Source: JAKPPT01 sp964630305
Lineage (GTDB): Bacteria > Spirochaetota > Spirochaetia > Treponematales > UBA12059
NCBI GenBank assembly: GCA_964630305.1
Contig: CAZVTR010000059.1
Coordinates: 1 to 11,435, forward strand
Direction: 5' to 3'
Length of the DNA: 11,435 nt
Below are positions 1 to 6,561 of the stretch, piece after piece (position 1 is the first letter of the stretch; every line of letters begins with the position of its first letter). The notes under the pieces were generated by a model that saw only the letters and a program-made list of their open reading frames with translations, searched no databases and was not told where the DNA came from. Both the position numbers and the translations under genes were made by a program.

Positions 1-2
1 AG

Positions 3-215
3 TATAAAACAGCATATACCACAGCATATGTACAGTATGAAAAAGCTATAAAAAATTATGCGTTTATCCAGACACTATTTTCAAAAGAGAGTGCAGGACA
101 GCGTGAATTACTGCAAGCCCAGCTTGGTTTTGTTAATGCCCGTATTCAGCTTGAGCAGTACTGGTGGCAGTTACAGGAACGTCTTGCAGAAATTGGATTT
201 TTATCTGCAAAATGA
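3..215 (+). CDS. C-terminal fragment of a TolC-like outer membrane efflux protein (5' end outside window)
   Basis: The frame is open from the left edge to a TGA at 213-215, giving 70 residues with no start inside the window. The fragment is helical and rich in Q, L, E and A. The segment AQLGFVNARIQLEQYW and the following LQERLAEIGFL resemble the last long helix of TolC-family proteins, where an alpha-helical barrel strand is followed by a short tail. TolC-type proteins form trimeric outer membrane exit ducts for efflux pumps or type I secretion. Only the last part is present, so the family is inferred from helix pattern and the A-R-x-x-L-x-x-Y spacing, not from a diagnostic motif. Another coiled-coil periplasmic protein is possible. 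It converges on adenosine deaminase with 6 bases between the stop codons. Confidence 0.5.
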   Translation, partial: YKTAYTTAYVQYEKAIKNYAFIQTLFSKESAGQRELLQAQLGFVNARIQLEQYWWQLQERLAEIGFLSAK

Positions 216-224
216 CTGCAGTCA
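213..224. repeat. 12-bp perfect palindrome containing both convergent stop codons
   Basis: The sequence TGACTGCAGTCA equals its own reverse complement. Its first three bases are the stop of the plus-strand TolC-like gene and its last three are the stop of the minus-strand adenosine deaminase gene. There is no T-run beside it, so it is not a typical intrinsic terminator. It may be chance. Confidence 0.6.
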
Positions 225-1424
225 CAATAATTCTTTTTCGAGCTTTTCGTAGTAGTTTATAACCTTTCTCACATATTCCCGTTTTTTAGTATAACTGCCA
301 TAGTAGAAACTTCGCTTAAAACCATAAACGAGAATATCTTTAAGCTGACGATTGGTGATAGGAAAATTATCGAGCGCTAATTCTAATTCCCGTGATACAG
401 AAGTTGATGAAACAAGCCTATTGTCAGTACAAAAGGTGACCGACAATTTATTTTCAAGCATAGATTTGAGGGAGTGTTCTCTGATATTTTTTAACGAAGG
501 TACTGTTTGAAGATTACTTGAAAGACAGACTTCAATCGTTATGCGCCGATCTGCAATGTAATTAACGAGATCTTCAATATAGCGTTTTTTATCAACAATT
601 GCAGGGTTTGTAATCATCGATTCATCAAACATAAAGAGCCCATGACCTATTCTGTCGGCATGGAGCGCGGTGATTGCAAGAAATATTGATTCCGGTCCAA
701 ATGCTTCGCCGGCGTGTACAGTTTTATGCAAAAAATGCTCATGAATAAATTGGTAGCTTTCGGTATGATGATCGGCCGGGTTCCCATATTCGCTTCCTGC
801 AATATCAAACCCAACAACCTGCACATCAGTTTCTTTGCGCAAATGCACAGTGGCTTTTGCAGCCTCAAGCGATGCAAGCTTAATAACTTCACGCTGATTT
901 GAGAACTTATGAACAGAAAAAAACTGTTTATAAAATGGAGAAAAATTTTCATTACAGTATCGCATCGCACAAATTATAATTCCATAATCAAATTCCGGCT
1001 CTTCTGGGTGTAAGTGAGCGTTAATGTCGGTGCGAGCCTTGCGCAGTCCCGTATCAGCAGCTTTTGTTATTTCATCAAAACCAAGTTCTGCTGTCATGAG
1101 CAGCTGTGGTGCAAAGCGCACTTCAATATAGCGTACTCCTTCCTGGAAGCTATCTATTGCAAGTTCATATGCAATACGTTCTATAGCTTCGAGATTGCGC
1201 ATCACTGCACATGTATAAGAAAACCCAGTAAGATATTCATCAAGATTCCGGTAGGATGGTTTAAACACAAGTTCTTTAAGCCCGCTTTCTGTGTATGATG
1301 GCAGTGTTATATGTTGTTCACGTGCAAGTTCAATAAGTGTTGAGATTCTAAGTGATCCATCAAGATGTACGTGTAAATCGGTTTTGGGGATTTTTTTGAT
1401 AAATGTTTCATTGTACCATTTCAC
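222..1424 (-). CDS. add: adenosine deaminase (metal-dependent amidohydrolase)
   Basis: It hydrolyses adenosine (and usually deoxyadenosine) to inosine and ammonia in the cytoplasm, as part of purine salvage. The 400-residue protein shows the expected zinc site: HVH at 18-20, HAGE with H237 and E240 (the catalytic Glu), RIGHG with H261, and CTDNRL with D334. The TDN form, rather than TDD, is the variant seen in many bacterial enzymes. At 400 residues it is longer than the usual 330-360; much of the excess seems to lie around residues 130-200. The start is GTG at 1422-1424, because the protein begins M(GTG)-K-W-Y and an AAGGAG at 1431-1436 sits 6 bases upstream. The nearby ATG is out of frame. 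It lies 23 bases after the ZIP transporter stop on the same strand, so the two are probably one operon. Confidence 0.95.
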   Translation of the reverse strand: MKWYNETFIKKIPKTDLHVHLDGSLRISTLIELAREQHITLPSYTESGLKELVFKPSYRNLDEYLTGFSYTCAVMRNLEAIERIAYELAIDSFQEGVRYIEVRFAPQLLMTAELGFDEITKAADTGLRKARTDINAHLHPEEPEFDYGIIICAMRYCNENFSPFYKQFFSVHKFSNQREVIKLASLEAAKATVHLRKETDVQVVGFDIAGSEYGNPADHHTESYQFIHEHFLHKTVHAGEAFGPESIFLAITALHADRIGHGLFMFDESMITNPAIVDKKRYIEDLVNYIADRRITIEVCLSSNLQTVPSLKNIREHSLKSMLENKLSVTFCTDNRLVSSTSVSRELELALDNFPITNRQLKDILVYGFKRSFYYGSYTKKREYVRKVINYYEKLEKELL

Positions 1425-1447
1425 AGTTTGCTCCTTAGAAAAATAAT

Positions 1448-2263
1448 TCAGCCTAATGCCACATCGAGCAGCATCATAACAGAAAATCCAATAAGTGCGC
1501 CAATAGTTGACAGATCTGTTTCATGTCCGGATTGAGCTTCAGGAATGAGTTCTTCGACCACAACGTAGATCATTGCTCCTGCCGCAAATGAGAGTGCATA
1601 GGGAAGTATGGGAGCCAGGAGCAGTATGAGATACGCACCGAGTACACCGGCAATGGGTTCAACAAGTCCTGAAAACTGACCATACATAAATGCCTTAAAA
1701 CGCGAAAAACCTTCCCGCCGCAAAGGTATAGACACTGCAGCACCTTCGGGAAAATTTTGAATGCCAATACCAAGCGCTAATGCAACAGCACCAGCAAGCG
1801 TACCTGCTGTATGCTGCTCTGCAAGTGAACCAAATGCCACTCCAACCGCAAGCCCTTCTGGAATATTATGGAGGGTAATCGCAAGCACAAGGAGCACGCT
1901 TCGTTGCCACGATGTTTTTATGCCTTCGGCATTTGCAGTTTCAAGCCCCATATGCAGATGCGGCAATAGCTTATCGACAAGAAATAAAAATAATCCGCCT
2001 GCAAGAAAACCTATTACAGCAGGAATCCAAGGTGTCTGTCCTTTGCGTTCAGCCATCTCAATAGCCGGTGCAAGGAGTGACCAAAAACTTGCGGCTATCA
2101 TAACACCTGCCGCAAAACCGAGCATAGCATTGAGTATCTTTTTGTTAATCGATTTAAAGAAGAATACCATGCTGGAGCCCAATGCAGTGAGCCCCCATGT
2201 AAAAAGTGTTGCAAGTAACGCAAGCACTACAGGATTCACTGCAAGAATGTTTTCTTTAGTCAT
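1448..2263 (-). CDS. ZIP family metal (zinc) transporter, GufA-like
   Basis: This is an inner-membrane protein of 271 residues with about eight hydrophobic segments, expected to import zinc or a related divalent metal. Family signatures are HNIPEG at 132-137 in the fourth helix and QNFPEG at 169-174 in the fifth, followed by EPIAG (202-206) and VEELIPEAQ (235-243). The first motif with H and the second with Q match the GufA-type branch better than ZupT. The frame stays open upstream to 2422, but the start chosen here is ATG at 2261-2263. It has an AAGGAG 8-9 bases upstream, starts just before the first membrane helix, and avoids overlap with the divergent polymerase gene. The following gene encodes a zinc enzyme. 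Metal specificity cannot be read from sequence. Confidence 0.93.
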   Translation of the reverse strand: MTKENILAVNPVVLALLATLFTWGLTALGSSMVFFFKSINKKILNAMLGFAAGVMIAASFWSLLAPAIEMAERKGQTPWIPAVIGFLAGGLFLFLVDKLLPHLHMGLETANAEGIKTSWQRSVLLVLAITLHNIPEGLAVGVAFGSLAEQHTAGTLAGAVALALGIGIQNFPEGAAVSIPLRREGFSRFKAFMYGQFSGLVEPIAGVLGAYLILLLAPILPYALSFAAGAMIYVVVEELIPEAQSGHETDLSTIGALIGFSVMMLLDVALG

Positions 2264-2311
2264 TCCATATGCTCCTTGTTCAGTGAAGAATTCTATAAAA
2301 CAACTATTTTC

Positions 2312-2340
2312 AGTGTAGCATAAAAAAAACGATTGTGCAG
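2312..2340 (-). promoter_or_regulatory. candidate promoter for the ZIP-add operon
   Basis: Read on the minus strand there is a -35-like CTGCAC (2335-2340), a 17-base spacer and a -10-like TACACT (2312-2317). The -10 is preceded by TG plus one base (extended -10). The -35 match is poor, so the call depends mainly on position, about 50 bases before the ZIP start. Confidence 0.35.
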
Positions 2341-2358
2341 GTTGATTTTCACCTAAAA

Positions 2359-2380
2359 ATACTATACAAATGTATAGTAT
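2359..2380. promoter_or_regulatory. 22-bp palindrome over the polymerase start: candidate repressor operator
   Basis: Two perfect 10-base arms, ATACTATACA and TGTATAGTAT, are separated by AA. The palindrome contains the upstream candidate ATG (2370-2372) and ends one base before the second (2382-2384). A TATAAT at 2378-2383 overlaps its right edge. Such symmetry over a start region is typical of a dimeric repressor site. The regulator is unknown; an SOS repressor would suit an error-prone polymerase, while a metal regulator of the divergent ZIP gene is another option. Confidence 0.55.
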
Positions 2381-4438
2381 AATGATAGCGGCTCTTGGTC
2401 TGACATCCTGGTACAGTCTCATGCATGGTGCGCTTTCCCCAGAAAAGCTGATGCGCCTTGCTGCCCAGGCAGGCTACAGAGTCTGTTCCGTTACCGATGA
2501 AAACAATTTTTATGGCCTCCCGGAACTTGTGACGGCGGCAGCGCAGTATGATATTACGCTGATTCCAGGTGTCTGCTTTACGGAAACAAAAACTTCCCGG
2601 CTCTATGCCTGGCCGCTCGATAGAGATGGATTTGGAACGCTGTGTACAGTGATAACCGAACGCTTGTGTACGGGGAGCGAGCTGGCTGCATCGCTTTTAC
2701 GCCATGGACTTCACGGTTTGATACTCGCAGGAACCAATACTGAACTCCTCAATCGTCTGCGGCAGGAAGAGCCTGAGCACCTCTATTATGCACTTGAAAC
2801 GGGTACGGCAATGTTTGCGCATGCACAAGCGGCAGCGCAGACGGGAATACCTTGTCTCGCGGTTGTCAGGGGTTCCTGGCATGATGTTCAGGACTTAGAC
2901 CGGTTGAGGCTGCTTGATGCTATCGATCGGCGCTGCCGAGTCCGCGATCTTGAAAAAGACTGGGATGCGCGAATACCCAAATTGCTTGCGGCAGATGCGG
3001 CATGCGCGGAATTTTCGGCTTTTCCGGAGGCAGTTCGGGCAGCAGAGCAGCTTGCTGCTATTGCCATGCGCGCCCATGAATGTTTTTCGCCTGTTCCGGT
3101 GTTTCCTGCGTATGGTACTTTGAGTGATGATGAATCTGCGCAGGAACTTGCGCGCCGCTGCTACGCTGCGATTCCAAATCGATATGTTCAGGCGTCGCAA
3201 GCTGTTTATGATCGTCTTGCATATGAATTGCGGATTATTCAGGAGAAAAAGTTTTCTGCATATTTTCTTGTGGTGCAAGATATTGTTGCGCTTTGTCCGC
3301 GGACTTGCGGACGAGGGAGCGGTGCTTCGAGCATCGTATCATATCTGCTTGGCATAACGCATATTGATCCGCTTGCACATGAACTGTTTTTTGAACGCTT
3401 TCTCAATGAAGCACGAACAGACCCTCCCGATATTGATATCGATTTCCCCTGGGATGAACGCCATGCTGTTCTTGTTAAAATTTTTGAACAATATAAAGGC
3501 TGTGCAGGCATGGTTGCAGATCACTGTACCTTTTCTGTGCGGAGTGCTGTACGTGAATCTGCTCTGGCGCTGGGCTATACAGCGGACCAAGCCGGCAGGC
3601 TTACCGAACAGTATTGGTACAGGAACACTCTCCCTGAAAACGTACGGTATGCATCGTCTTTGTTGCTTACGGTTCCGCACTATATTGGAACACATCCCGG
3701 CGGCATTGTTATCACACCACGGCCAATAACCTACTATACGCATCTCCAAATGTCACCGCTCGGTTTTCCTGTGCTTGCATGGGAAAAAGACGGTACGGAA
3801 CAGGCAGGACTTGTTAAAATTGATATTTTAGGCAATCGATCGCTTGCTGTGCTCCGTGATTCTATCAATGTAATTCAAACCAGTAATTCCGGCCCAGCAA
3901 TTGCCTGGAACGATAATTCGGTGTTAAGCGATGCTCGTGCAGAGGAACTTATCCGGAGCGGAAACACTATCGGCATATTCTACATTGAATCACCTGCAAC
4001 CCGTCAGCTGCTTCAAAAAATGCAGCGAGGCGATTTTGAACATCTTGTTATTGCAAGCTCTATTATACGCCCTGCTGCAAACTCGTATATCAATGAGTTT
4101 GTAGATCGGCTGCACGGCAAGCAATGGAAGAAACTGCCTGCGACGGTAGAAACCGTGCTGAGTTCATCGTACGGTATTATGGTGTACCAGGAAGATGTCT
4201 CACGGGTAGCCATTGCTGCGGCAGGCTTTTCACCTGCAGATGCTGACAAGCTGAGAAAAGTACTTTCAAAAAAGAAAGGCATGCTCGAGCAGTATAGGGT
4301 ACAATTTTTTGAAGGATGCCGGCGTAATGGTATACGAGAAGCTGATGCTGCAGCGCTCTGGACTATGATTGAATCTTTCCGCGGGTATTCGTTTTGCAAG
4401 GCACACTCTGCATCCTATGCGCTTGTTTCATACCAGCT
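2370..4438 (+). CDS. dnaE: DNA polymerase III alpha-subunit family protein, error-prone DnaE type (5' part, up to assembly gap)
   Basis: This is the template-directed DNA polymerase core of a C-family enzyme. Numbering from the ATG at 2370, residues 6-240 form a PHP domain, then the palm and finger regions follow. TCGRGSGASS (312-321) and DPPDIDIDF (351-359) carry catalytic D356 and D358; VKIDILGNRSL (482-492) carries the third, D485. HPGGIVI (442-448), GIFYIESP, the YQEDV motif (606-610) and FCKAHSASYALVSYQ (675-689) resemble DnaE2/ImuC-like and related non-replicative DnaE more than the main replicase. The PHP ligands are degenerate: LGLTSWYS, TDENN, GVCF and AVVRGSWH stand where LHxHSxYS, TDHxN, GxEx and ATxDVHY are usual. 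The start may instead be the ATG at 2382; neither has a clear ribosome site. No imuA or imuB neighbour is seen. The gene runs into the N run and resumes after it. Confidence 0.92.
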
Positions 4439-4538
4439 NNNNNNNNNNNNNNNNNNNNNNNNNNNNNNNNNNNNNNNNNNNNNNNNNNNNNNNNNNNNNN
4501 NNNNNNNNNNNNNNNNNNNNNNNNNNNNNNNNNNNNNN
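4439..4538. other. assembly gap of 100 N inside the polymerase gene
   Basis: Exactly 100 N is the usual placeholder for a gap of unknown length. Two coding bases remain before it and two after it before the next codon, so for one intact frame the missing length must leave remainder 2 on division by 3. A length of 100 leaves 1. Family comparison suggests roughly 90-110 residues are missing, inferred from the distance between these motifs in other DnaE proteins. Confidence 0.97.
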
Positions 4539-5224
4539 TGTTTCAAGATTTTCTTGATATGCTTGCACGGATTGCGCCATCTTATGAAACATGCCGTATA
4601 CTGGTGCGCGCCGGCGCTTGTGATGATATTGCCTCTATTCAGAAAAAGCAACAAACGTTGTTTGAAGAGCCCGAACAGTATCAGCTTAACCGCCCGCTTA
4701 TGCTGTGGGTGTACTACCAGTGGAAACGTCATCATGGTGATCGTTCGGCCGTACTAGCAGCACTCCCATCGCTGCTTGCATTTGGACTGGCTGACTATAC
4801 AAATCAGGTAAAGCTTAAAGACGAACTTTCCCTGCTCGGTGCACTTATGAGCACTTCATATGCCGATCTTTTTTACAGCAGAGCTTTGCACTATAGTAAC
4901 ACGCATGCAATGCCTCAATTCATAGAATCCGATATGCTCAAGCATCATGAAGGCGCACCTATAAGTCTTTTGGGAATCAAAGTAACCGCTAAAGAAGTTA
5001 CTGCATCAACTGGCGATATCATGAGCTTTTATTCATTTTTCGACCGAAAAGGCATCTATGAAACCGTACTTTTCCCCGATGTGTATGCCCGATACCGCGA
5101 AATTTTGGGACTGTATACTGCTTTTATGGTTTGCGGCACCGTTTCATACGATCGCGGAGCATGGTCGGTTATCATTCATGATATTCAGGTGCTCAGTCGG
5201 ATAAAAAAATACTTGTATGAATAG
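4539..5224 (+). CDS. dnaE: DNA polymerase III alpha-subunit family protein (3' part after the gap)
   Basis: After the gap 227 residues continue in the frame whose first full codon is at 4541, ending at TAG 5222-5224. The opening stretch FQDFLDMLARIAPS, then ILVRAGACDDI, matches the helix-hairpin-helix region of DnaE, which reads as F-x-D-F, R, and L-x-x-AGA-x-D in the family. Near the C-terminus, ISLLGIKVTAKEVTASTG, FYSFFDRKGIYETVLFPDVY and a closing beta strand form the expected OB-fold. It is the same gene as the fragment before the gap; together with the missing part the protein would be about 1,000 residues, normal for error-prone DnaE. The frames on the two sides differ only because the N run has an arbitrary length. 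There is no sign of a beta-clamp QxxLF-type tail in what is visible. Confidence 0.9.
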
Positions 5225-5291
5225 CAAAAAACATTCATACTGTAAGTACTGTTTATGCCGAATACTTTAGTAAGGAAACGTTGCTGGAACT

Positions 5292-6197
5292 ATGAAGGTT
5301 GCTATACTGGTAAGCGGAGAATCAATTGAAGCAGGCAAGAGCATTAAAGCTTCGCTTATGTTTCAATCAATACCTTCAATTGTCATAAAAATTACCGAAG
5401 CCTGGAAGCAGGAATCATCTCACTTTATCGAATCCTTGTTTAAAGATATCACCCATTGCGTGTTTGTAGTAACAACAGAAACGCTCAGTCATTCGTCCTG
5501 GCTCCCGTTTTTTATCGGATATGTTAAGGGAAAAGGCAAACATATCGCACTGTATCGCATGTGTGATCACTGCACGATGCCGCCCTGGCTCGCTGGCTTT
5601 GGTGTTTTTGACACCGAAGGTGAACTTTCGCTGTATTTTGAAGTTGAAAAAGATGAGTGGTATGTTCAAGAGCAGAGAACACGTGCACGCATTGCATTGC
5701 TGGAAAAAGGAATATCATGGCATACCGATTCCTTTATTCGCAGTATCGAAGAAAACGATGCGGAAGCAGTAAACCTATTTATTGAATCAGGGTATCACCC
5801 CGATGTGCGGGATAAGCATGGAGTACCGGCACTCTGTATAGCCGTGAGAAAAAAACATGCCGAAATTGTAAAACTGCTCCTTGCACATGGTGCGTCAATT
5901 GACATACAGAGCGAAGATCGGGGGTATTCTCCGCTCATGGATGCGGTTCAGGTTAAAGACAAAATTCTTGTTCATTTATTATTATCAAATGGGGCAAATC
6001 CAAATCTCACAAGCAAAGACGGACAGACAGCACTCATTATTGCAGTAGGAACCGATGATTTTGACTGCGTGGAGCTGTTAGTGCGTTACCATGCAAATCC
6101 CGATATTGCGGACAAATTAGGTATGAGTGCGCGTACCTATGCGCAATTATTTAAAAAACAACAGTTTCTGGATCTTTTTGCCGCGTGCAGTTCTTAA
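5292..6197 (+). CDS. TIR-like domain plus ankyrin-repeat protein
   Basis: This 301-residue protein has no signal peptide or membrane helix, so it is probably cytoplasmic. Residues 1-110 look like a TIR-type alpha/beta fold: strand KVAILVSG, a second strand near PSIVIKI, a third at HCVFVVTTETLS, then SSWLPFFIGYVKGKGKHIALY. That last stretch matches the TIR pattern S-x-W-x-x-x-E-x-G-x-A-x-x-x-GK, but F74 stands where the glutamate is expected, so NAD-cleaving activity is doubtful. Residues 143-277 hold about four ankyrin repeats, for example PALCIAVRKKHAEIVKLLLA (179-198) and TALIIAVGTDDFDCVELLV (246-264), with a capping helix at the end. The only in-frame start after the upstream stop is ATG 5292; its AAGGA (5272-5276) is rather distant. 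It lies 67 bases after the polymerase gene and may be co-transcribed. Its role is unknown; the domains suggest protein binding and signalling or stress response. Confidence 0.8.
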   Translation: MKVAILVSGESIEAGKSIKASLMFQSIPSIVIKITEAWKQESSHFIESLFKDITHCVFVVTTETLSHSSWLPFFIGYVKGKGKHIALYRMCDHCTMPPWLAGFGVFDTEGELSLYFEVEKDEWYVQEQRTRARIALLEKGISWHTDSFIRSIEENDAEAVNLFIESGYHPDVRDKHGVPALCIAVRKKHAEIVKLLLAHGASIDIQSEDRGYSPLMDAVQVKDKILVHLLLSNGANPNLTSKDGQTALIIAVGTDDFDCVELLVRYHANPDIADKLGMSARTYAQLFKKQQFLDLFAACSS

Positions 6198-6203
6198 TAA
6201 TTA

Positions 6204-6232
6204 TTGACAAAATAATTTTTATGCTGTATTTT
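6204..6232 (+). promoter_or_regulatory. strong promoter for the tRNA-Gln/tRNA-Glu operon
   Basis: There is a perfect -35 TTGACA (6204-6209), a 17-base spacer and a -10 TATTTT (6227-6232). Transcription would begin about 6239-6240, only a few bases before the mature tRNA-Gln 5' end at 6243. This is the best sigma-70-type promoter in the window. Confidence 0.8.
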
Positions 6233-6242
6233 ATGAGCACCT

Positions 6243-6313
6243 TCCCCGGTTGTGTAATGGTAGCACGGCAGACTCTGGATCTGCTTGTGGGGGTTCGAAT
6301 CCTCCCTGGGGAA
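6243..6313 (+). tRNA. tRNA-Gln (anticodon CTG)
   Basis: The sequence folds as a full cloverleaf. The acceptor pairs TCCCCGG (6243-6249) with CTGGGGA (6306-6312), with one G-T pair. The D arm closes GTG with CAC. The anticodon stem GCAGA/TCTGC holds loop CTCTGGA, with anticodon CTG at 6275-6277. The T arm is GGGGG-TTCGAAT-CCTCC. Discriminator A is at 6313. CCA is not encoded and must be added after transcription. A run of eight T follows at 6314-6321, before the next tRNA. Confidence 0.97.
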
Positions 6314-6326
6314 TTTTTTTTATCCT

Positions 6327-6398
6327 GGCCCCTTCGTCTATCGGTTAGGACAAAAGATTCTCAATCTTTAAAGAGGGGTTCGATTCCCCTAGGGGCTA
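6327..6398 (+). tRNA. tRNA-Glu (anticodon CTC)
   Basis: This is a full cloverleaf. The acceptor pairs GGCCCCT (6327-6333) with AGGGGCT (6391-6397); the first pair is G-T rather than G-C. The D arm is GTCT...AGGAC. The anticodon stem AAAGA/TCTTT has loop TTCTCAA with anticodon CTC at 6360-6362. The T arm is AGGGG-TTCGATT-CCCCT. Discriminator A is at 6398 and CCA is not encoded. It lies 13 bases after tRNA-Gln and shares its promoter. Confidence 0.97.
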
Positions 6399-6410
6399 TA
6401 CAAGGATAAT

Positions 6411-6511
6411 ATGATAGAAGAATTAAGGATCAGGCATGTACGTAAGCTACATTGCCGGGCATTGTGCAGCAGGAAAACCTGTGGGACCAAACGTTCTCAC
6501 AGGTTTTTTTT
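6411..6511 (+). promoter_or_regulatory. structured leader upstream of the CDF gene, candidate metal riboswitch (NiCo/czcD-like)
   Basis: A stem pairs GGCATGTA (6433-6440) with TACATTGCC (6448-6456, one bulge) and is followed at once by GGGC (6457-6460). A small GCA/TGC hairpin may follow. Then CAGG-AAAA-CCTG (6470-6481) is followed by GGGAC (6483-6487). Helices followed by GGG tracts, next to a gene for a CDF exporter, are the general features of NiCo riboswitches. The CAGG/CCTG stem uses the same bases as the 5' arm of the terminator, so the two cannot coexist. An enclosing P1 stem is weak here, about 4-5 pairs between AGAA and TTCT. The family is inferred from layout, not matched to a model. 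Confidence 0.4.
6474..6511 (+). terminator. intrinsic terminator between the tRNA operon and the CDF gene
   Basis: A 10-bp stem, AAAACCTGTG (6474-6483) with CACAGGTTTT (6498-6507), has a 14-base loop and leads into eight T (6504-6511). It ends tRNA transcription or acts as a regulated attenuator for the CDF gene downstream. It rules out any CDF start before it. Confidence 0.85.
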
Positions 6512-6561
6512 ATATGCAGACGAGTAGTGCTGTAAATTGTATGAGCGTGGAGTATAACACT

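Noticed and set aside
2351..2384. A complete sigma-70 promoter for the polymerase built on TATAAT at 2378.
   Set aside because: The expected -35 position reads AAAAAT, a poor match, and transcription would start beyond both candidate start codons.
2264..2422. A 53-residue extension of the ZIP transporter to 2422.
   Set aside because: It overlaps the start of the divergent polymerase gene and has no family similarity; ATG 2263 has an AAGGAG site.
6411..6527. A 38-codon frame (start ATG 6411, AAGGA nearby) between tRNA-Glu and the CDF gene.
   Set aside because: It runs through the terminator hairpin, is very basic, and has no recognisable pattern; the RNA structure explains the stretch better.
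6436..6561. An upstream extension of the CDF gene to ATG 6436.
   Set aside because: It would cross the intrinsic terminator, encodes no conserved part, and the ATG at 6562 has a better ribosome site.
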